DNA of 64,000 bases from Hortaea werneckii. Lineage: Eukaryota > Ascomycota > Dothideomycetes > Mycosphaerellales > Teratosphaeriaceae. Under the pieces are notes generated by a model. It searched no databases and had not been told where the DNA came from. It saw only the letters and a program-made list of their open reading frames with translations. The position numbers and the translations under genes are program-made. The stretch lies in the NCBI GenBank assembly GCA_037044905.1, contig JBAOKB010000159.1:744001-808000 (forward strand), read 5' to 3'. Below are positions 43,316 through 55,629 of the stretch, piece after piece; within the stretch, counting starts at the first letter, position 1; every line of letters begins with the position of its first letter.

Positions 43316-45965
43316 ATGGCAGCGCCCTACGCGCATACAAGCGCGACCTTTGTCCCTGGTGGCTTCGACGATGACTACTATATGCCCCCGCCAGCCCCAG
43401 AGCTGGTTGCACCGGAGCCACAGAGGCATGTTCCTCTTGCTCTTCATTGCCACGATTGTAAATGCTGACAGGTGCACACAGGATCAACCCGGAGATGCCT
43501 GCTCAGATCCAGGATGGCTTGCACCACATGTCCATCTCTTCCGCCGCCTCCCGCTCCAGCTACGACTACTCCTCGCGGCCTTCTTCCTCGTCCCCTTTTC
43601 CAACGCTTGCCAATAAGCCCCCGAATGTCCCGCCTTCGGACGAAGAGCTTGAGGCAACGCTAGAGAATGCCCGCCCGCTCGTACTTTCCTCAAATGACCC
43701 AGAATGCAACTTGCCTGGGCCGCTGACGCTCTCGTCTATGTCTCTGTTGCTGCGGACCACGAAGAACGCATCTCTAGTGCCAACCCTTCCACGCTCGCCC
43801 TTCTACTCCCCAAATAGAGCGACAGCTCAAACGGGACGCGCTCAATATCGTCACGTTCCTCGCCGATCAGCACCATCCCAAGGCCGAATTCCTGCGTGGG
43901 CAGTGGCTGAATGGGGTCGCTTTGGCTGTCGCGAGGACAAGAAAGAAGCTTTCAGATGTTACAGCCGAGCAGCGGACAGAAATTATGCCAGAGCAGAGTA
44001 CAGGAATTGGAATGCTCTATGAGTCGTACAACGATCCTGTCAAAGCATTACGCCACTACCACCGAGGCGTCGAAGCTGGTGATGCAGCATCCTGCTATCG
44101 CCTGGGCATGATGACTCTGCGAGGTCAGCACGGACAAATGCAGGATTTCCTCGAGGTGTAGATCTTATCCGTCGATCAGCACAGGGCGCGGACGAGAATG
44201 CGGCCCAGGGAGCTTATGTATACGGAATGCTCCTTGCACGACAGCTACCTCAAATATCCGTGCCCGAGAACGTGCTTCCTTATGACGAGAGCGGCGCCAG
44301 GATAAATGTGGAGAAGGCAGCTTACCTGAAATTTGCAAAGGCGCAATTGAAGATGGGCTCACTCTACGAGCTTGGAGGACTTGGGTGCGAGTTCAACCCG
44401 GCGTTGTCTATTCATTACAATGCACTTGCCGCCAAACAAGGTGAGGCAGAGGCCGATATGTCCCTTTCGAAATGGTTCTTGGTCGGATCGCCAGAGTGTG
44501 GGCTTGCTAAGAACGAAGAGCTTGCATACACCTACGCTGAACGCGCAGCCCAAGCTGGCCTTGCCACTGCAGAGTTTGCGCTAGGCTATTTCCACGAAAT
44601 TGGCATGAAAGTCCCCGTTGACCTTGATAAGGCTGTAACTTGGTATACGAAAGCGAGCAAGCATGGGAATGAAGATGCGCAGGGAAGAATAGACGGAATC
44701 AAGCACAAACAGGTTCTTAGTCGGAAAGATCATGAGCAAGTTGCAGTGAAGAGGATCACGAGTATGTACGGAAGTCAACGGGGTGCACGTCCTACCAGAT
44801 TTGGAAGTGGACAGGCGGGAGTCGGGCGGATGGGAAGCCTTGCGGAGCAGCCGTATGGTACTGCTACACCGCCCACCGGCCAGGAGTCCTACGGGAGATA
44901 CTCAGGAGGAGGTCCTGTTCAGCCGCCGCGCAGCGACTCGTCGGCCACGCCCACGCCTTATCCGCTGTCTGACCGTCCACCCACCATACCGCCACCAGAA
45001 CCGCGCTCCGCGAGTGTGGCGCCCTACCCGATGGAAGACGGTCCTCCAAGACAGTCGCCTCGACCGCCACCTGCGGGTGGTTTCTTCGACCCTTCGGCAC
45101 AACAACATCCACCGCCAATGCACAGACCTGCGACGACTGTTGCTCCGGATGCGAGGCCCAGTAGTGCTTTCCAAATCAATCCCGAGGTGAGAAGTAACTC
45201 TACAGTAACTCTGCCAGGTCAGCTACCCTCACATGGCGGGCCCGGCGTCTATCCGGCCGGAAATGGGAGAGGTAACGGGGGTCGTCCTGTCTATGGACCA
45301 GGCTCAGGTCCAGGGTCAAGGCCCATGACTGCACAACCGTTAAGACCACATGACCCTGCAATGAGACCGGCAGGACAGCGAGTAGCAAGTGGACCAGCAG
45401 GAATGCAGCAATGGGGCTCTCCTCGCCCATCAGGTCGTCCGGAGCAAGGCGGTGCTTATCAGCCAATGCAACCTCCTGGGCCTGCGGCCTCGCCTCGTCC
45501 ACCACCTCAGCAAGCGGCAGGCCCTGGAGGTCCTCAGCCTGGGAAGATTGACATCGGCTTCTCTGCTCCACCTGACGAGCGAAGAAGCCAGACATATGGC
45601 CCCCAGCCAGCCATGGGTTCGAAGACGTCTACGCCTCGACCAGCAGCACATAGCGATGGCATGCCTCCGCCTCCCAATCGGCAGGCCACTGGCACGCCCA
45701 GCTCCTCCACCTCTTCGAGACCTGGATCAACAAGACCACAGCAGCCGCCCACTTCGCAACCAGGACGAGGTGGAGCGACGCCGAAGCCGCCAGAGAAACA
45801 AGCAGCAGTCCGGCGCCTGGCGCACCAGGAGCTCCTGCTGCCAAGCCTACAACGGCACCGACAAGCTCAGGCGCGCAGGCAAAGCCACCTGGCAAAGGGC
45901 CTAAGACGTTTGATGAGATGGGCGTGCCAGCTCAGAAGCAGGATAGCGAATGCAGTGTGATGTAG
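43316..45965 (+). CDS. SEL1-repeat protein, chitin synthase regulator-like, prenylated C terminus
   Basis: Member of the fungal SEL1/SKT5-CHS4-like family; such proteins act as activators or anchors for chitin synthase at the membrane. Exon 1 is 43316-43425 and exon 2 begins at 43482. The intron uses a GC donor (AG|GCATGT) and a CACAG acceptor. SEL1-type helical repeats include KKEAFRCYSRAADRNYARAE, ALRHYHRGVEAGDAASCYRL, YAERAAQAGLATAEFALGYF and VTWYTKASKHGNEDAQGRI. A long Pro/Gly/Ser-rich tail follows, then GPKTFDEMGVPAQKQ and a final CSVM, a CaaX box for farnesylation. Six frame changes interrupt the reading: about 43713, 43813, 43908, 44003 (+1), 44156 and 45805, the others being one-base losses. 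The CaaX end is reached only after the last one. Confidence 0.9.
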
Positions 45966-46617
45966 AAAGATTCGAAGTGGAGTGAGACCTAGCACACAAG
46001 ATCTACGTGGACTGGATGACAGGGCAAAAGTTACTGATTTGGTGTTCTACTTCGCGACACGGGAGCGAGGCGTTGGGTGCTATTTGATTAGCTTTCATAC
46101 GTTCAGAAAGGTGGTAGCATGGGCAAGGCCTGCTATGTTGGCTCATTCTTATTTGCCATCACCTTGAGCTTACGCCCATTTGTGTGCACAGCTTTTGAAA
46201 TGAAAAGGCGCTGTAAAGGGATGATTTTCGAAGACTCCTGGTGGACTAAGGCGGAGCCGCTTGGCTGATTCTCAGATACCATATTCATATATCGCAAGCC
46301 TTTGTACACTCTCCAACAGTATCAACACAACTCAGGTACGCCCTCCACGGCCGGGGGCCCTGCAAAGGCGCTAGCGGAGATCACGCGCCTAGTGGCGCTG
46401 TAGGCATACCGCCCAATCTCAACGTTTGTGTTATCGCTACCAGCCCTGAAGTGGAGTGATGATACCTGTGTCACGACCATACCTAGATATAGCCAACACG
46501 AATGCGAAGTTTCTCCAACACACTCTTTGGGCTCATATATGCTGTTGTGAAGCAAGATTGACTAAGCACCTGCAATGTGACATTCCCCAGCACTTGCCGC
46601 CCGACTTGTGTCACGCT
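45966..46617. other. Intergenic region SEL1-repeat gene / ATG22
   Basis: 652 bp with the 3' flank of one gene and the promoter of the next. No gene seen. Confidence 0.55.
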
Positions 46618-48785
46618 ATGCCGAAAGTCGTTACCAAACCTAGCACAGCGGACTCCATCCCTTCCGTTCCCAGGAAGCCACATCATGCCCACCACAGAAG
46701 ACTTCAACGGCAGTCCTCCAAATGGTCCGTGAATAGCGCAGGCGAAGCCGATGACGAGCGTACGCCTTCTCCTCCGGACTCCAGGATGAGACCAATCAGC
46801 CAGGATGAGCAAAGTAACGATAGCTCTACATCGTCGTCAGCCGCAGCGTATCCTGGAGAAGATACTCGGCCGACTTCTCGAAAGGAACTATTGGGCTTCT
46901 ACACCTACAGCTTCGCCGCAGAGGTATTTGTAGTCTGCGGTCTTGGCGCTTTCATCCCCATCACGCTCGAGGATCTGGCTCGGGCATCGCCTACAGCAGT
47001 TCGCGCCGACGATCACAGCAAGGCATGCAATTCTCATCCGCACGGGATCGATCTATACGATCTGAGAGATGCTCGCACGGTTTTTGGCACGTCGAAAGCC
47101 TCAAGCAAGCAATGTGTCTTTAATCTTTTTGGAGCCGAGGTCAACACGGCCAGTTTTGCAATGTACACCTTTTCCATCTCCTGTCCTCCTACAGGCGCTC
47201 GTCGTAGTCACCATGTCCGGCGCGGCAGATCACGGTCGTTACAGGAAGGCATTGCTGGTCACTTTTGCCCTCACAGGATCGATTGCGACGATGTTGTTCT
47301 TGCCAGTCACACCGGTGGTCTACTGGTTGGGTTCTCTGTGGGCCATGGTCGGCAACGTTTGCATTGGTGCCAGCTTCGTGCTGCTCAACTCGTTCTTACC
47401 GTTGCTTGTGCGGCATCATCCAGCGGTACAGCTGACGAGTGATAGAGGCGAAGTCAGGACATCATATGAGTTTGGGGTAAGTCAGAGCATTCTTTGCTTA
47501 TTCGCTCTTTCGCAATATGCCAATGTGCTTCACTGAAAAGCATCTTGCCACGTTGTTGCCTTTTCTGTACCTATCTGCGCTAATTCTAGCTTTCTCGGCG
47601 TGCTCTCATGCTTCCAAGCTTTACATAAAGCCGAGCTTCAAATGCAGTGTACTGTTTTCGCTAAGCTCCTGTGAACAGGCCGGGCACGGACAGCAAACAT
47701 CTGGTGAGCCCAACAGCGATCGGCACGTGGCCGACGATATAACGCCTTTGCTCCAAGCTGCAGAACAGACGACAACGCCGTACCCGCCTTCAGCTGCTGC
47801 GCCCTCTCCTCAGATGCAACTGTCGACCAGAATCTCGTCCTACGGCGTCGGCATTGGATACATCGCTTCTATCATGGTCCAATTCTTGTCTGTCTTCATC
47901 CTGCGAACGACTGGCGGTTCTCTCTTTTCGTTACGTCTAGTGCTCTTCGCAATTGGGCTCTGGTGGCTGTCTTTTATGATACCGGCGGCGATCTGGCTTC
48001 GACCACGGCCGGGGCCCCCTCTAGCATTCGGGCATGGTGCCAAAAAGCTTTCGTGGTCTGGCTACATCGCCTACTCTTGGGTCAATCTTGGTAAGACGAT
48101 GGCCAGAGCACGGCGATTAAAAGATGTGTTGCTTTTCCTGGGAGCCTGGTTCCTTGTTTCGGACGCCATCGCTACAGTCTCTGGCACTGCTATCCTCTTC
48201 GCTAAAACGACTCTGGGCATGGAGAGCTCAGCTCTCGCGCTCATAAATGTCATGGTCACACTCTCCGGCATCGCAGGTGCTTTCACCTGGTCGAAGGTCT
48301 CTCGGATGATGCAGCTGACGCCCAGCCAAACAACCCTCACCTGTATATGCCTCTTCGAACTGATACCCCTATATGGCTTGCTCGGTTACGTGCCTGCAGT
48401 CCAACGTCTAGGCTGCTTTGGGCTGCAACAACAATGGGAGATGTACCCTCTTGGAGCAGTATATGGCCTTGTACTTGGTGGTCTATCCAGCTACTGTCGC
48501 AGTCTGTACGGAGAACTCATCCCCCCGGGTAGCGAGGCAGCGTTTTATGCGCTGTATGCGATCACAGACAAAGGAAGCAGCGTTTTTGGGCCTGCGATTG
48601 TGGGTGCTATTACGGACGCTACGGGCGAAATCAGGCCTGCTTTCTTCTTCCTCGCGGTACTAGTGGGACTGCCAATACCGCTTATGTACCATGTCAACGT
48701 TGACAGAGGGAGATGCGATGCTGCCGTCCTGGCCAAGGAATCTGCGCCTCATGTAGTAGAGGAAGAAGAGCAGGCTGAAGAATGA
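46618..48785 (+). CDS. ATG22: Vacuolar autophagy transporter ATG22
   Basis: Vacuolar membrane permease of the MFS fold that exports amino acids released by autophagic breakdown. Exons 46618-47476 and 47679-48785 give 654 residues after one extra base near 47180 is ignored. The N-terminal 100 residues are cytosolic and Ser/Pro-rich. The family signature RKELLGFYTYSFAAEVFVVC opens the membrane part, followed by NTASFAMYTFSIS, VLLQALVVVTMSGAADHGRY (after the break) and LWAMVGNVCIGASFVLLNSF. About ten further hydrophobic segments follow, with LPGSEAAFYALY-like GSEAAFYALYAITDKGSS near the end. The C terminus is acidic. The intron is 202 bp, longer than others here; its acceptor position is my best fit rather than proven. 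Confidence 0.93.
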
Positions 48786-48922
48786 AATCGAAGCCATCCC
48801 GTAGAGCTTATCCTTGCAATGTCAACCTATGTTGAAGAGGATCTAATCATCATAGAGTGACCCATAGAAGCTAGCATTTTCTGAACCACCAACCCCATTC
48901 GCTTCATCTACAATTTGGAATC

Positions 48923-51410
48923 CTACTCTGAAGACCCGAGCACATCTCCATTTCTGTTAATGACCTTAACCTTATTACTGCCACAATCCAAAGTCGCCTT
49001 CGTCACTACGCCATCCGCATCCCAGGAGAAGTCTACACTTCCTCCTCCTCTCAGCTTAAGTCCTTTGACGCTACCATTCGCCCAATCGCTCGGGATCGCA
49101 GGACCCAAGACTGCAGTCCTTGTGCTATCCTCATGGTCCAACATGGGCATGTCGACCACGAGCATGCTCAACACGGCTCCTACAAAGCCGAAGTTCGCGT
49201 CGATCTGGAATGGTTCGGAGTGTCCATCGTACATGCTCAGTCCATTGGGCGCCCAATTTTCCTGGATCGTTAAGCGTAACTCGTAGTACGCTCGCTCTGT
49301 CTCATTAAGTCTAGCCCAGCAAGCGGAGCGCCATACTTTCTCCCAGCCAGAGTTGGCATCTTCAATGCCAATGCCGCGCGACCAGAGGGTGGTCGCGACA
49401 GCCCTGCTGAATCGTGGAGTTGCCGTATCCACCTTGGTAAGAAGCCATTGACCATCCTGGGTACCAGCCCACGAGCTCTGATAGATGACGATGAGTGTCG
49501 TTTTGCGTGTCAAGGTCCAGCTTCCATTCCTGTACCTGTCCCCACGAGCCAATGTGAAGGCCTTTGTCTAATGGAATTAGCAGTGTTTGCAAAGATGAGG
49601 TGAAGTTGCTGTCTTTTTCGTCCACGACCGCTGCAGACTGAAGGGCGGTAACAAACACTTGGTATATCAGTTGTTGGAAATGCGTACAGCCTGAGAAATG
49701 TCATCAGAGGGACACTGTCGGCATTTTGATAGGAACGTGATAGAATTCTTACCGAATGTGGTCGGTCCATGTTCCGGACTCGTGCAAGGATTGACCACCA
49801 ATGTGCCATCTTCGAAATACTGGTCTTCCTGCAGCTGACTTGCCCAGAATTGGGCAATCGGCTTGAGCAGCCTTGGGATAGCCTTGCGCCTTCAGCCATT
49901 CGACATCACGACTGTACTCGTAGTGGTCCCAGACATGCTGCATCATCCACGCGGCGCTCGCAGGGTAATCGGCCCAGATGGCGTCTCCCATCTTCATACC
50001 CGTGTGCCCGAATATGTTCATTTCATTGTGCGTCACCCAGCCAGGTGCAGCGTACATAATTCTGCCGTTTCATTGCCGCGCGGGGCCCAGGTTCTGTCCA
50101 TATAGTCCCACAATGGTCCCTGGAGGCTGCCGAGACCAGTTTGATCGACGCCCCAGTGATTCATCTGTAGATTGATGTTGGCATGGTAGTCTGCACCCCA
50201 AGCGTTGGAAAGGTATTGGGCCCAAACGCCTTGAAGGTTCGGTGGAAGACCGCCCGAACGGGAGGAAGAAACGAAGAGGTGGCGACCAAAATCGAACATC
50301 AAAGACTCGAGGTAGGGGTTTCCAGCGGAGGCATTGGCTTTGTAATCCGCAAGTAGCTCTGCAGTCTCGACCTTGGTCGAGTCGTGAGGATCGGGCAAGT
50401 CTAGAACAAAGGCATCAGAGAGCTCGCAATAGTCCGAGATGTGAGCATGTTTAAGATGTTTGGGTGATTTGTGTGACGCGGCTTTGACTGTCGATTCCAC
50501 GTACGGACCCGGGTCACTGCCACGGAAAGAGAAGTCGTGCGCGACATCGCCGTGGCCCTCGTCATAGTCTGTACCCGCTGCAATGACAAGCGTAAGTTCT
50601 CGGCGATGGCCTGCGGAAACGGAGAGTGTGCCGTTGTCACAGCGAGACCATGTCGGGTGCCCGAGAAGTCGGGCGGTGGCTTTATAGGTCATGCCTATGT
50701 CTGCTGCAGTGATACCATGGAGGTGTGCTTCGGTATCAGAACAAGATGTCGAGATCAGAGACGCATTGGTTAGAGTGTTTTCGAAGCCGATGTCTACCAG
50801 AGGCAAAGCGCCGGACGACGTAATGTCCACTACACAAACTTCGTCTGGGTAAGAGCAATATGTCTCACTGGTGAAGATCTTAGTGGTCATCCGGATTTTG
50901 TCACCACAGCGCTTTGGATAGGACTCACATCTTATATGCCTTACCGCCAGAGCTGTAAGACGCTGTGTGCACGCCTGTCCTGAGATCCAGGCTTCTTTCG
51001 TAGTCTTTGGCATCGTCGACGTCTGTAATTGTAATGCTGAGATTACCAAGCACCGCAAAACTTCCATAATTGTAACCATCACCCATCAACTTAGAGACAT
51101 TTCCAGTACCATTTTGCCAGATCCAGTCACGGATGCCAGGCAGATAGCCGTTGACTGGCTGCTCTGGATTGCCACCGTTATAACTACTGTTTTCAAACGG
51201 CCCTCCAGACCAAAGACTATCATGGTTCAAATTGAGCTTCTCATGGCCTGGCTCACCGAAGGGAAGTGCTCCAAGTCTGCCATTGCCAATTGGATATGCC
51301 GTTTGGATGATGCTCGTGGAGTTGGCTGGGTGCTTAGACCAGAGTCTTTTGCAAGAGGACAAAGTAGTAAAAGACAAAAGCAGCGCTACAAATTGAAAGG
51401 TATCTTTCAT
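48923..51410 (-). CDS. Secreted GH95 alpha-L-fucosidase
   Basis: Extracellular glycoside hydrolase of family 95, typically removing 1,2-linked fucose from plant xyloglucan and other glycans. Exons on minus are 51410-50929, 50867-49753 and 49690-48923. The start is the ATG at 51410, before a hydrophobic signal peptide (FQFVALLLSFTTLSS). Landmarks are TAYPIGNGRLGALPFGEPG, LNHDSLWSGGPF, NLQGVWAQYLSNAWGADYHA, INLQMNHWGVD, GWVTHNEMNIFGH, EPFQIDANFGFVGAVLSML and LRGGGSVDFSWDADG. These cover the (alpha/alpha)6 catalytic domain and its N- and C-terminal domains. The reading breaks near 50057 (-1), 49873 (+1) and 49402 (+1). Only 137 bp separate it from the convergent ATG22. Confidence 0.94.
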
Positions 51411-51803
51411 TATGCGTTTTGGCAAGGCCGATGTGCGGTGGACCAAGGCGTGAGAGATGAGTTGGGGAAGGCATTAGAAGAAGTAATATTGACTTGCCGA
51501 CTTTACTACTTTATGATCGCCTCTACACGTATCAGACGTTGTCTTGGTCGAGCCAAGTGGAGATACATGACCTGGTGATGCGGAGTCCAGTGAGGAGAAG
51601 ATGCATGTTGGGTAGGGGAAAGAAGGTCGTCGGCCTCAATTACTCCGGTTCGGATATGGTGCGCACCTACCTACCCGTAGGTGGAAGTGATGCCTCAGGA
51701 CCCACATTTCCAATTCCCGAGCTGGGGATACCGCCAGGGCAGTCGACTTCAACTCCCAGCGTCTGCTAGCCGGACATCACATCCTCCCAACAGACGTTGA
51801 ACC
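51411..51803. promoter_or_regulatory. Divergent promoter region GH95 / MDM35
   Basis: 393 bp between the start codons of two divergent genes. No recognised factor site. Confidence 0.5.
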
Positions 51804-52231
51804 ATGTCTGCTTCCTTAGCACCCGAGTGCAATGATGTCAAAGAGTACGCCCCGCAGTCTTCCATCAGATGAAGAAGAAATGCTGACATGATGACAAAAG
51901 ACGGTACGACACTTGCTTTTTAAAATGGTACAGCGAGAGTGAGTGCTGTCAGAGAAGCTGCTTGCGCTGGCTTCCCGCTGCTAAAACAACTGCAATATGT
52001 AGAGTATATACGAGGAACTGCAAAAAACGATGAATGCGAGCCCCTGTTCCAACAGTACAAGACTTGCTTGAGCGTACGTTCCCTTTTCTAAAAGCGTATA
52101 GCGTGAACGCTTCTAGACTGACTCCCGCACAGAAAGCACTCAAGGATCGAGGCATTGACCAGATGCTCGAGGAAGCGAGGGCAGACAACAAGGAGAATGA
52201 CATTGAATACATGAAGCCTAACGGGCGCTAG
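51804..52231 (+). CDS. MDM35: Mitochondrial intermembrane-space protein MDM35
   Basis: Twin CX9C protein of the intermembrane space. It partners UPS/PRELI proteins in phospholipid transfer and is imported by the MIA pathway. Four small exons, 51804-51844, 51901-51938, 52003-52073 and 52133-52231, join in frame to 82 residues. The first CX9C (CNDVKERYDTC) is formed across intron 1; the second (CEPLFQQYKTC) lies in exon 3. Start MSASLAPEC and the segments FLKWYSEKYIRGTAKNDEC and LEEARADNKEND match the family throughout. All introns are GT-AG, 56-64 bp. No frame break. The gene is easy to miss because no exon exceeds 100 bp. Confidence 0.95.
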
Positions 52232-53064
52232 TCTGTGGCAATGCCCTTGGCCACCTGCACTGCTCATGTATGCTCACGGGAAGGATGGAAAAGGGCGAGC
52301 ATGCTCCTGAGACGAGACGGAGCAAGAAATCATGGATGATGATGCTGGAGACATTTTAGGCCACCACTCAATAAGTATTCAACTACTGCATTTTGCCATC
52401 GCGACATCGATCGTTGACATCAGTCATCCGTGAAGTCTGTTCGACTGAATACCACCATTTTCTAAACACGGCTGGCACATCAAGTCGAGCAAGACGCACC
52501 TTTGCCCCATGCCATCAGCCATTAGCACTTGGGTTTGCTAACTCGAACAAGATTCCAGCTAGCTAGCGTCATCAATGTATCTGCCACATGCAAGTCCCTT
52601 TCCTTCTCATAGGCACACGACTTTCTCATTCGGCTTTTCCTAGCGAGCCGATAAGTGCTGTCCATGATGGTGAGGGTCGAAAGAAACACGCTCGGCCTGG
52701 ATGTCTACACGCATCTCGAACGATATCTCATGTTGCCGAGAAGTTTTTGATCACCTCTGCCACCGGTCGGGAGGCTATGACTAGGCATCTGAGGCTTTGT
52801 CGATACGCCCTCACATCGTGGCCCCGAGCGTACTATCTGTGCCGGGTCCGCATGCTCCAAACCAAGGTCATATCCAGTCCCAAAATGGACACAGTAGCTT
52901 CAACCACACCAACTCGGACCAAAGACTGCTTCTGTGCGAAGCGAGCCTCCGGCTGATGCAAGACTGCTCGCTCAGTGGAGCTCAGGATCTACCAAAGCAG
53001 AATCTCCACTTAGCATGTCCAAAGTCATCCCCAATTAATGGAAATCCCATGACACCTCCTTACA
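52232..53064. other. Intergenic region MDM35 / proline-rich gene
   Basis: 833 bp, the 3' flanks of two converging genes. Plus-strand short frames at 52588-53312 run into the antisense of the next gene and show no family features. Confidence 0.55.
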
Positions 53065-55101
53065 TCATCCACCTCCCTGCTGCGCCCTCCTCAGCGCCTC
53101 AATCTCATCCTGGAAAGCCTGCATATCAGCCAAGATATCTCTCTCCGGCGGCTGCGGCGGTGACGAGGGATCAGAATCCGGAGCAACCTTGCCCTCCTCC
53201 GATAGCCCATTCTCCTCCTCCGTACCTTCGCCAACTTGTTTCAGACTACTCGTTTCGCTGCCTAAGCTCTGCCCGCTCACCCGCCGCTCTCCGCTTGCCC
53301 GTCGATTGTTGAGAGCGCTAGGCGGGCCGTCCATACTATTCCGCTTTGTTGCGCCACCTCGTCGTGGTGGCGGGGCAGGGGGAGCTTTCTCAGCTGGCTG
53401 CGTAGCAGTGGAAGTACTACCAGAGAGAGACTCGCTGCGTGGAATGCTGCTTCTTGATGAATTCGACGGTGTGCGGTTCACTGCTCCAGCGGCCGCTGTA
53501 GCTGCGTGCATACTTCTCCTAGGCGGAGGCGGTGGTATTGCTTTCCCTTCACCTGCTGAAGCGGCTGGACCGGGTGATGGAGCAGCGGGAGGCGTCTCTA
53601 TTGCCGGTGACGCTGCATGAGAAGCAGCTGGCTGCTGATGAGAGCGTCGAGACGGGGGAGGCGGAGGTGCAGCCTTTCCGCCTTCGGCACCTCGGAGGGA
53701 ACTGGTCTCGCTGTCCGCTTGGTGTATCGAAGAAGTTCTGAGAGAGATTGGATGCGCTTCTCGCCCTACCCTGCGGAGTGGTGCCTTGACCTTGGCGTCT
53801 TGAGGCTGGCGGGGGAGGAGGTGGGCGCTTGTTCTGCTGTGCCTGTGGCTCATTGCTATGGCTTGCAGCCTCCGCTGTGGCGTCACCCTGTGGTGGAGCT
53901 GGAAGGGGCTTGTTGAGATCACTTGCATGTCTCGACAAGCTCGGGCGTTTGGGTTCCTGATTTGGTATGGCCGGTTGATGCTCTTTGTTTGCGGGTGGCG
54001 TCTTGGGAGCTGAAGGTGGCAGGTCGGTGTCGAAGTCTGCAAATGACACTGTTTGCGGGTAGGCTCGTCCATGAGTGTGCTTTGGCGGTCTAGGTGGTCC
54101 CTCAGCTACTGGCCGACTTGACTGAGGTCCAAGTATACTCGAGTGCTCGTTCTCTTCCACCTCCTCGTCGTCGTCCTCGTCTTCTGAAGAGGGCTCGTGA
54201 AATTGACCGTCATCAAAACTCGTTCGCGGGCTCTCTGGATGCGGGACATTCGGTTCATGCTGCGTGTCGAACATACTTGGTCTAGAATCCGCATTGGGTT
54301 CTTTAGAAGCACTGTCATTTGTTTCCGGTCTTCTCTGCTGTGGCTGGGGCGACTGTCCTGTAGGGGGTGAAGGCGTCGCACTGCCGGTCATCAAAAGGTT
54401 CTTGAAGGCGTCCACGTCCAACGTCTGTCTTCCTCTGCGCCCACCCTCTGCCTCAATCTTGCTATCCTCCTCACTCTGCGTCTTCTGTAGCCCGTAACCC
54501 GCCTCTTGCGTCTGTAGCGTCCTAGCGAAGGGGTTGACTGGCGCTCTACTGGTAGAGCCACCACCTCCACCGCCTCCTGCTTTCCCTCCACCTTCCCCAG
54601 CTCCTCCCTCAGCCGGACCACTCGCTTCGGATTGCGCACCAAAATCTGAATATGGCGCCGGTTTATCAATCGGCCGGTTCACACCAAAACTTACTGCCGG
54701 CGGAGGCAGCACGCCCGTCCCACTGTTCTTCCGAGTATTTGCGATCGCCTCCTGCAAATCCGAGTCGGCCGAAGTGATACTGTCTGTATCAGCATGACCC
54801 TCATCCTTCAGCTGCCTTAGCTGGTCCAGGGTCAGGGCGGAAGCCGGCTGCTTGGTGGACGGAGGCGGCGATCCAACCCGCATGCCATCGCTCAATCGGG
54901 GTGGAATGTGCTTCGGCGGTTCCTCTGGCGAATGCGGCGGGGTCATGATGACGACCTTCTTCTTCTTCTTGGCGGCCTTCTTGGGGTCCTTGGGAGGCGT
55001 GACGGGACGGTCATCTTGGTCCTGTGAGGAAACTCGTCTGGCGGTCTGCTACTCTGCGATGGTGGGGGCGGTGCGCGGCGGAAAGGGTTGCCTGATGACA
55101 T
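53065..55101 (-). CDS. Proline-rich disordered protein, function unknown
   Basis: About 678 residues from the ATG at 55101 (MSSGNPFRRAPPPPSQSSRP). After a first break near 55030 (-1) it continues QDQDDRPVTPPKDPKKAAKK into a Lys-rich patch and VVIMTPPHSPEEPP. Short ordered islands occur: LTLDQLRQLKDEG, RQTLDVDAFKNLLMTG and the C-terminal helix ERDILADMQAFQDEIEALRR. The rest is Pro, Ser, Glu and Gly-rich, with an acidic stretch (EDEDDDEEVEEN) and several PPPPPP-R-R-S/G blocks resembling SH3- or profilin-binding sites. A second frame change lies near 53735. A role at cortical actin or endocytic sites would fit the motifs but is inference. Family not recognised. Confidence 0.8.
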
Positions 55102-55629
55102 GGCGGATGCGGCGAGGATGGGAATCGAGCGCGCGAAGCTGCGGATGCAGAGGGAGGTAAGGTGTGAGGCGCGACGAGGCCGGCTCCGTCACGAGCAACG
55201 GTTGCAAACGAACTGGCTAGATATACTACATAGGTGAGGTGGGTTACGGCTCAACTTCACGGCGACTGGAACTTGACCGTTTCGCCGATCGAGGGTCATG
55301 GCATTATGCATCAGCCTTATCCGCTCTGATCGCCAGGTCCGGCGGATGCTCGTTGCCCCACCTTCGCGAGCCACCCGCGAAGTCAAAACTTTATGGGCAT
55401 CATGCCTGGAGCTCCTCCAAAGTACTATGTATTATTACAGTTTGATGTGGCGGTAGAGGTGCTTTGTGTTCCATCTCGTCATTCAAATCGTTCTACACGT
55501 CGTCTATCATTCGGCTAAGTATGCTCCTAATGCAGGCACAAGGCCCTTCCTCGCCTGCTGCTACGCCTATCAACCACTGCCACCAACGCCTCGCTAATCT
55601 CTCATCATCAACATTCGACGTCCGGGACC
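55102..55629. other. Intergenic region proline-rich gene / gpmI
   Basis: 528 bp upstream of the proline-rich gene and downstream of gpmI, both on minus. No gene seen. Confidence 0.55.
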
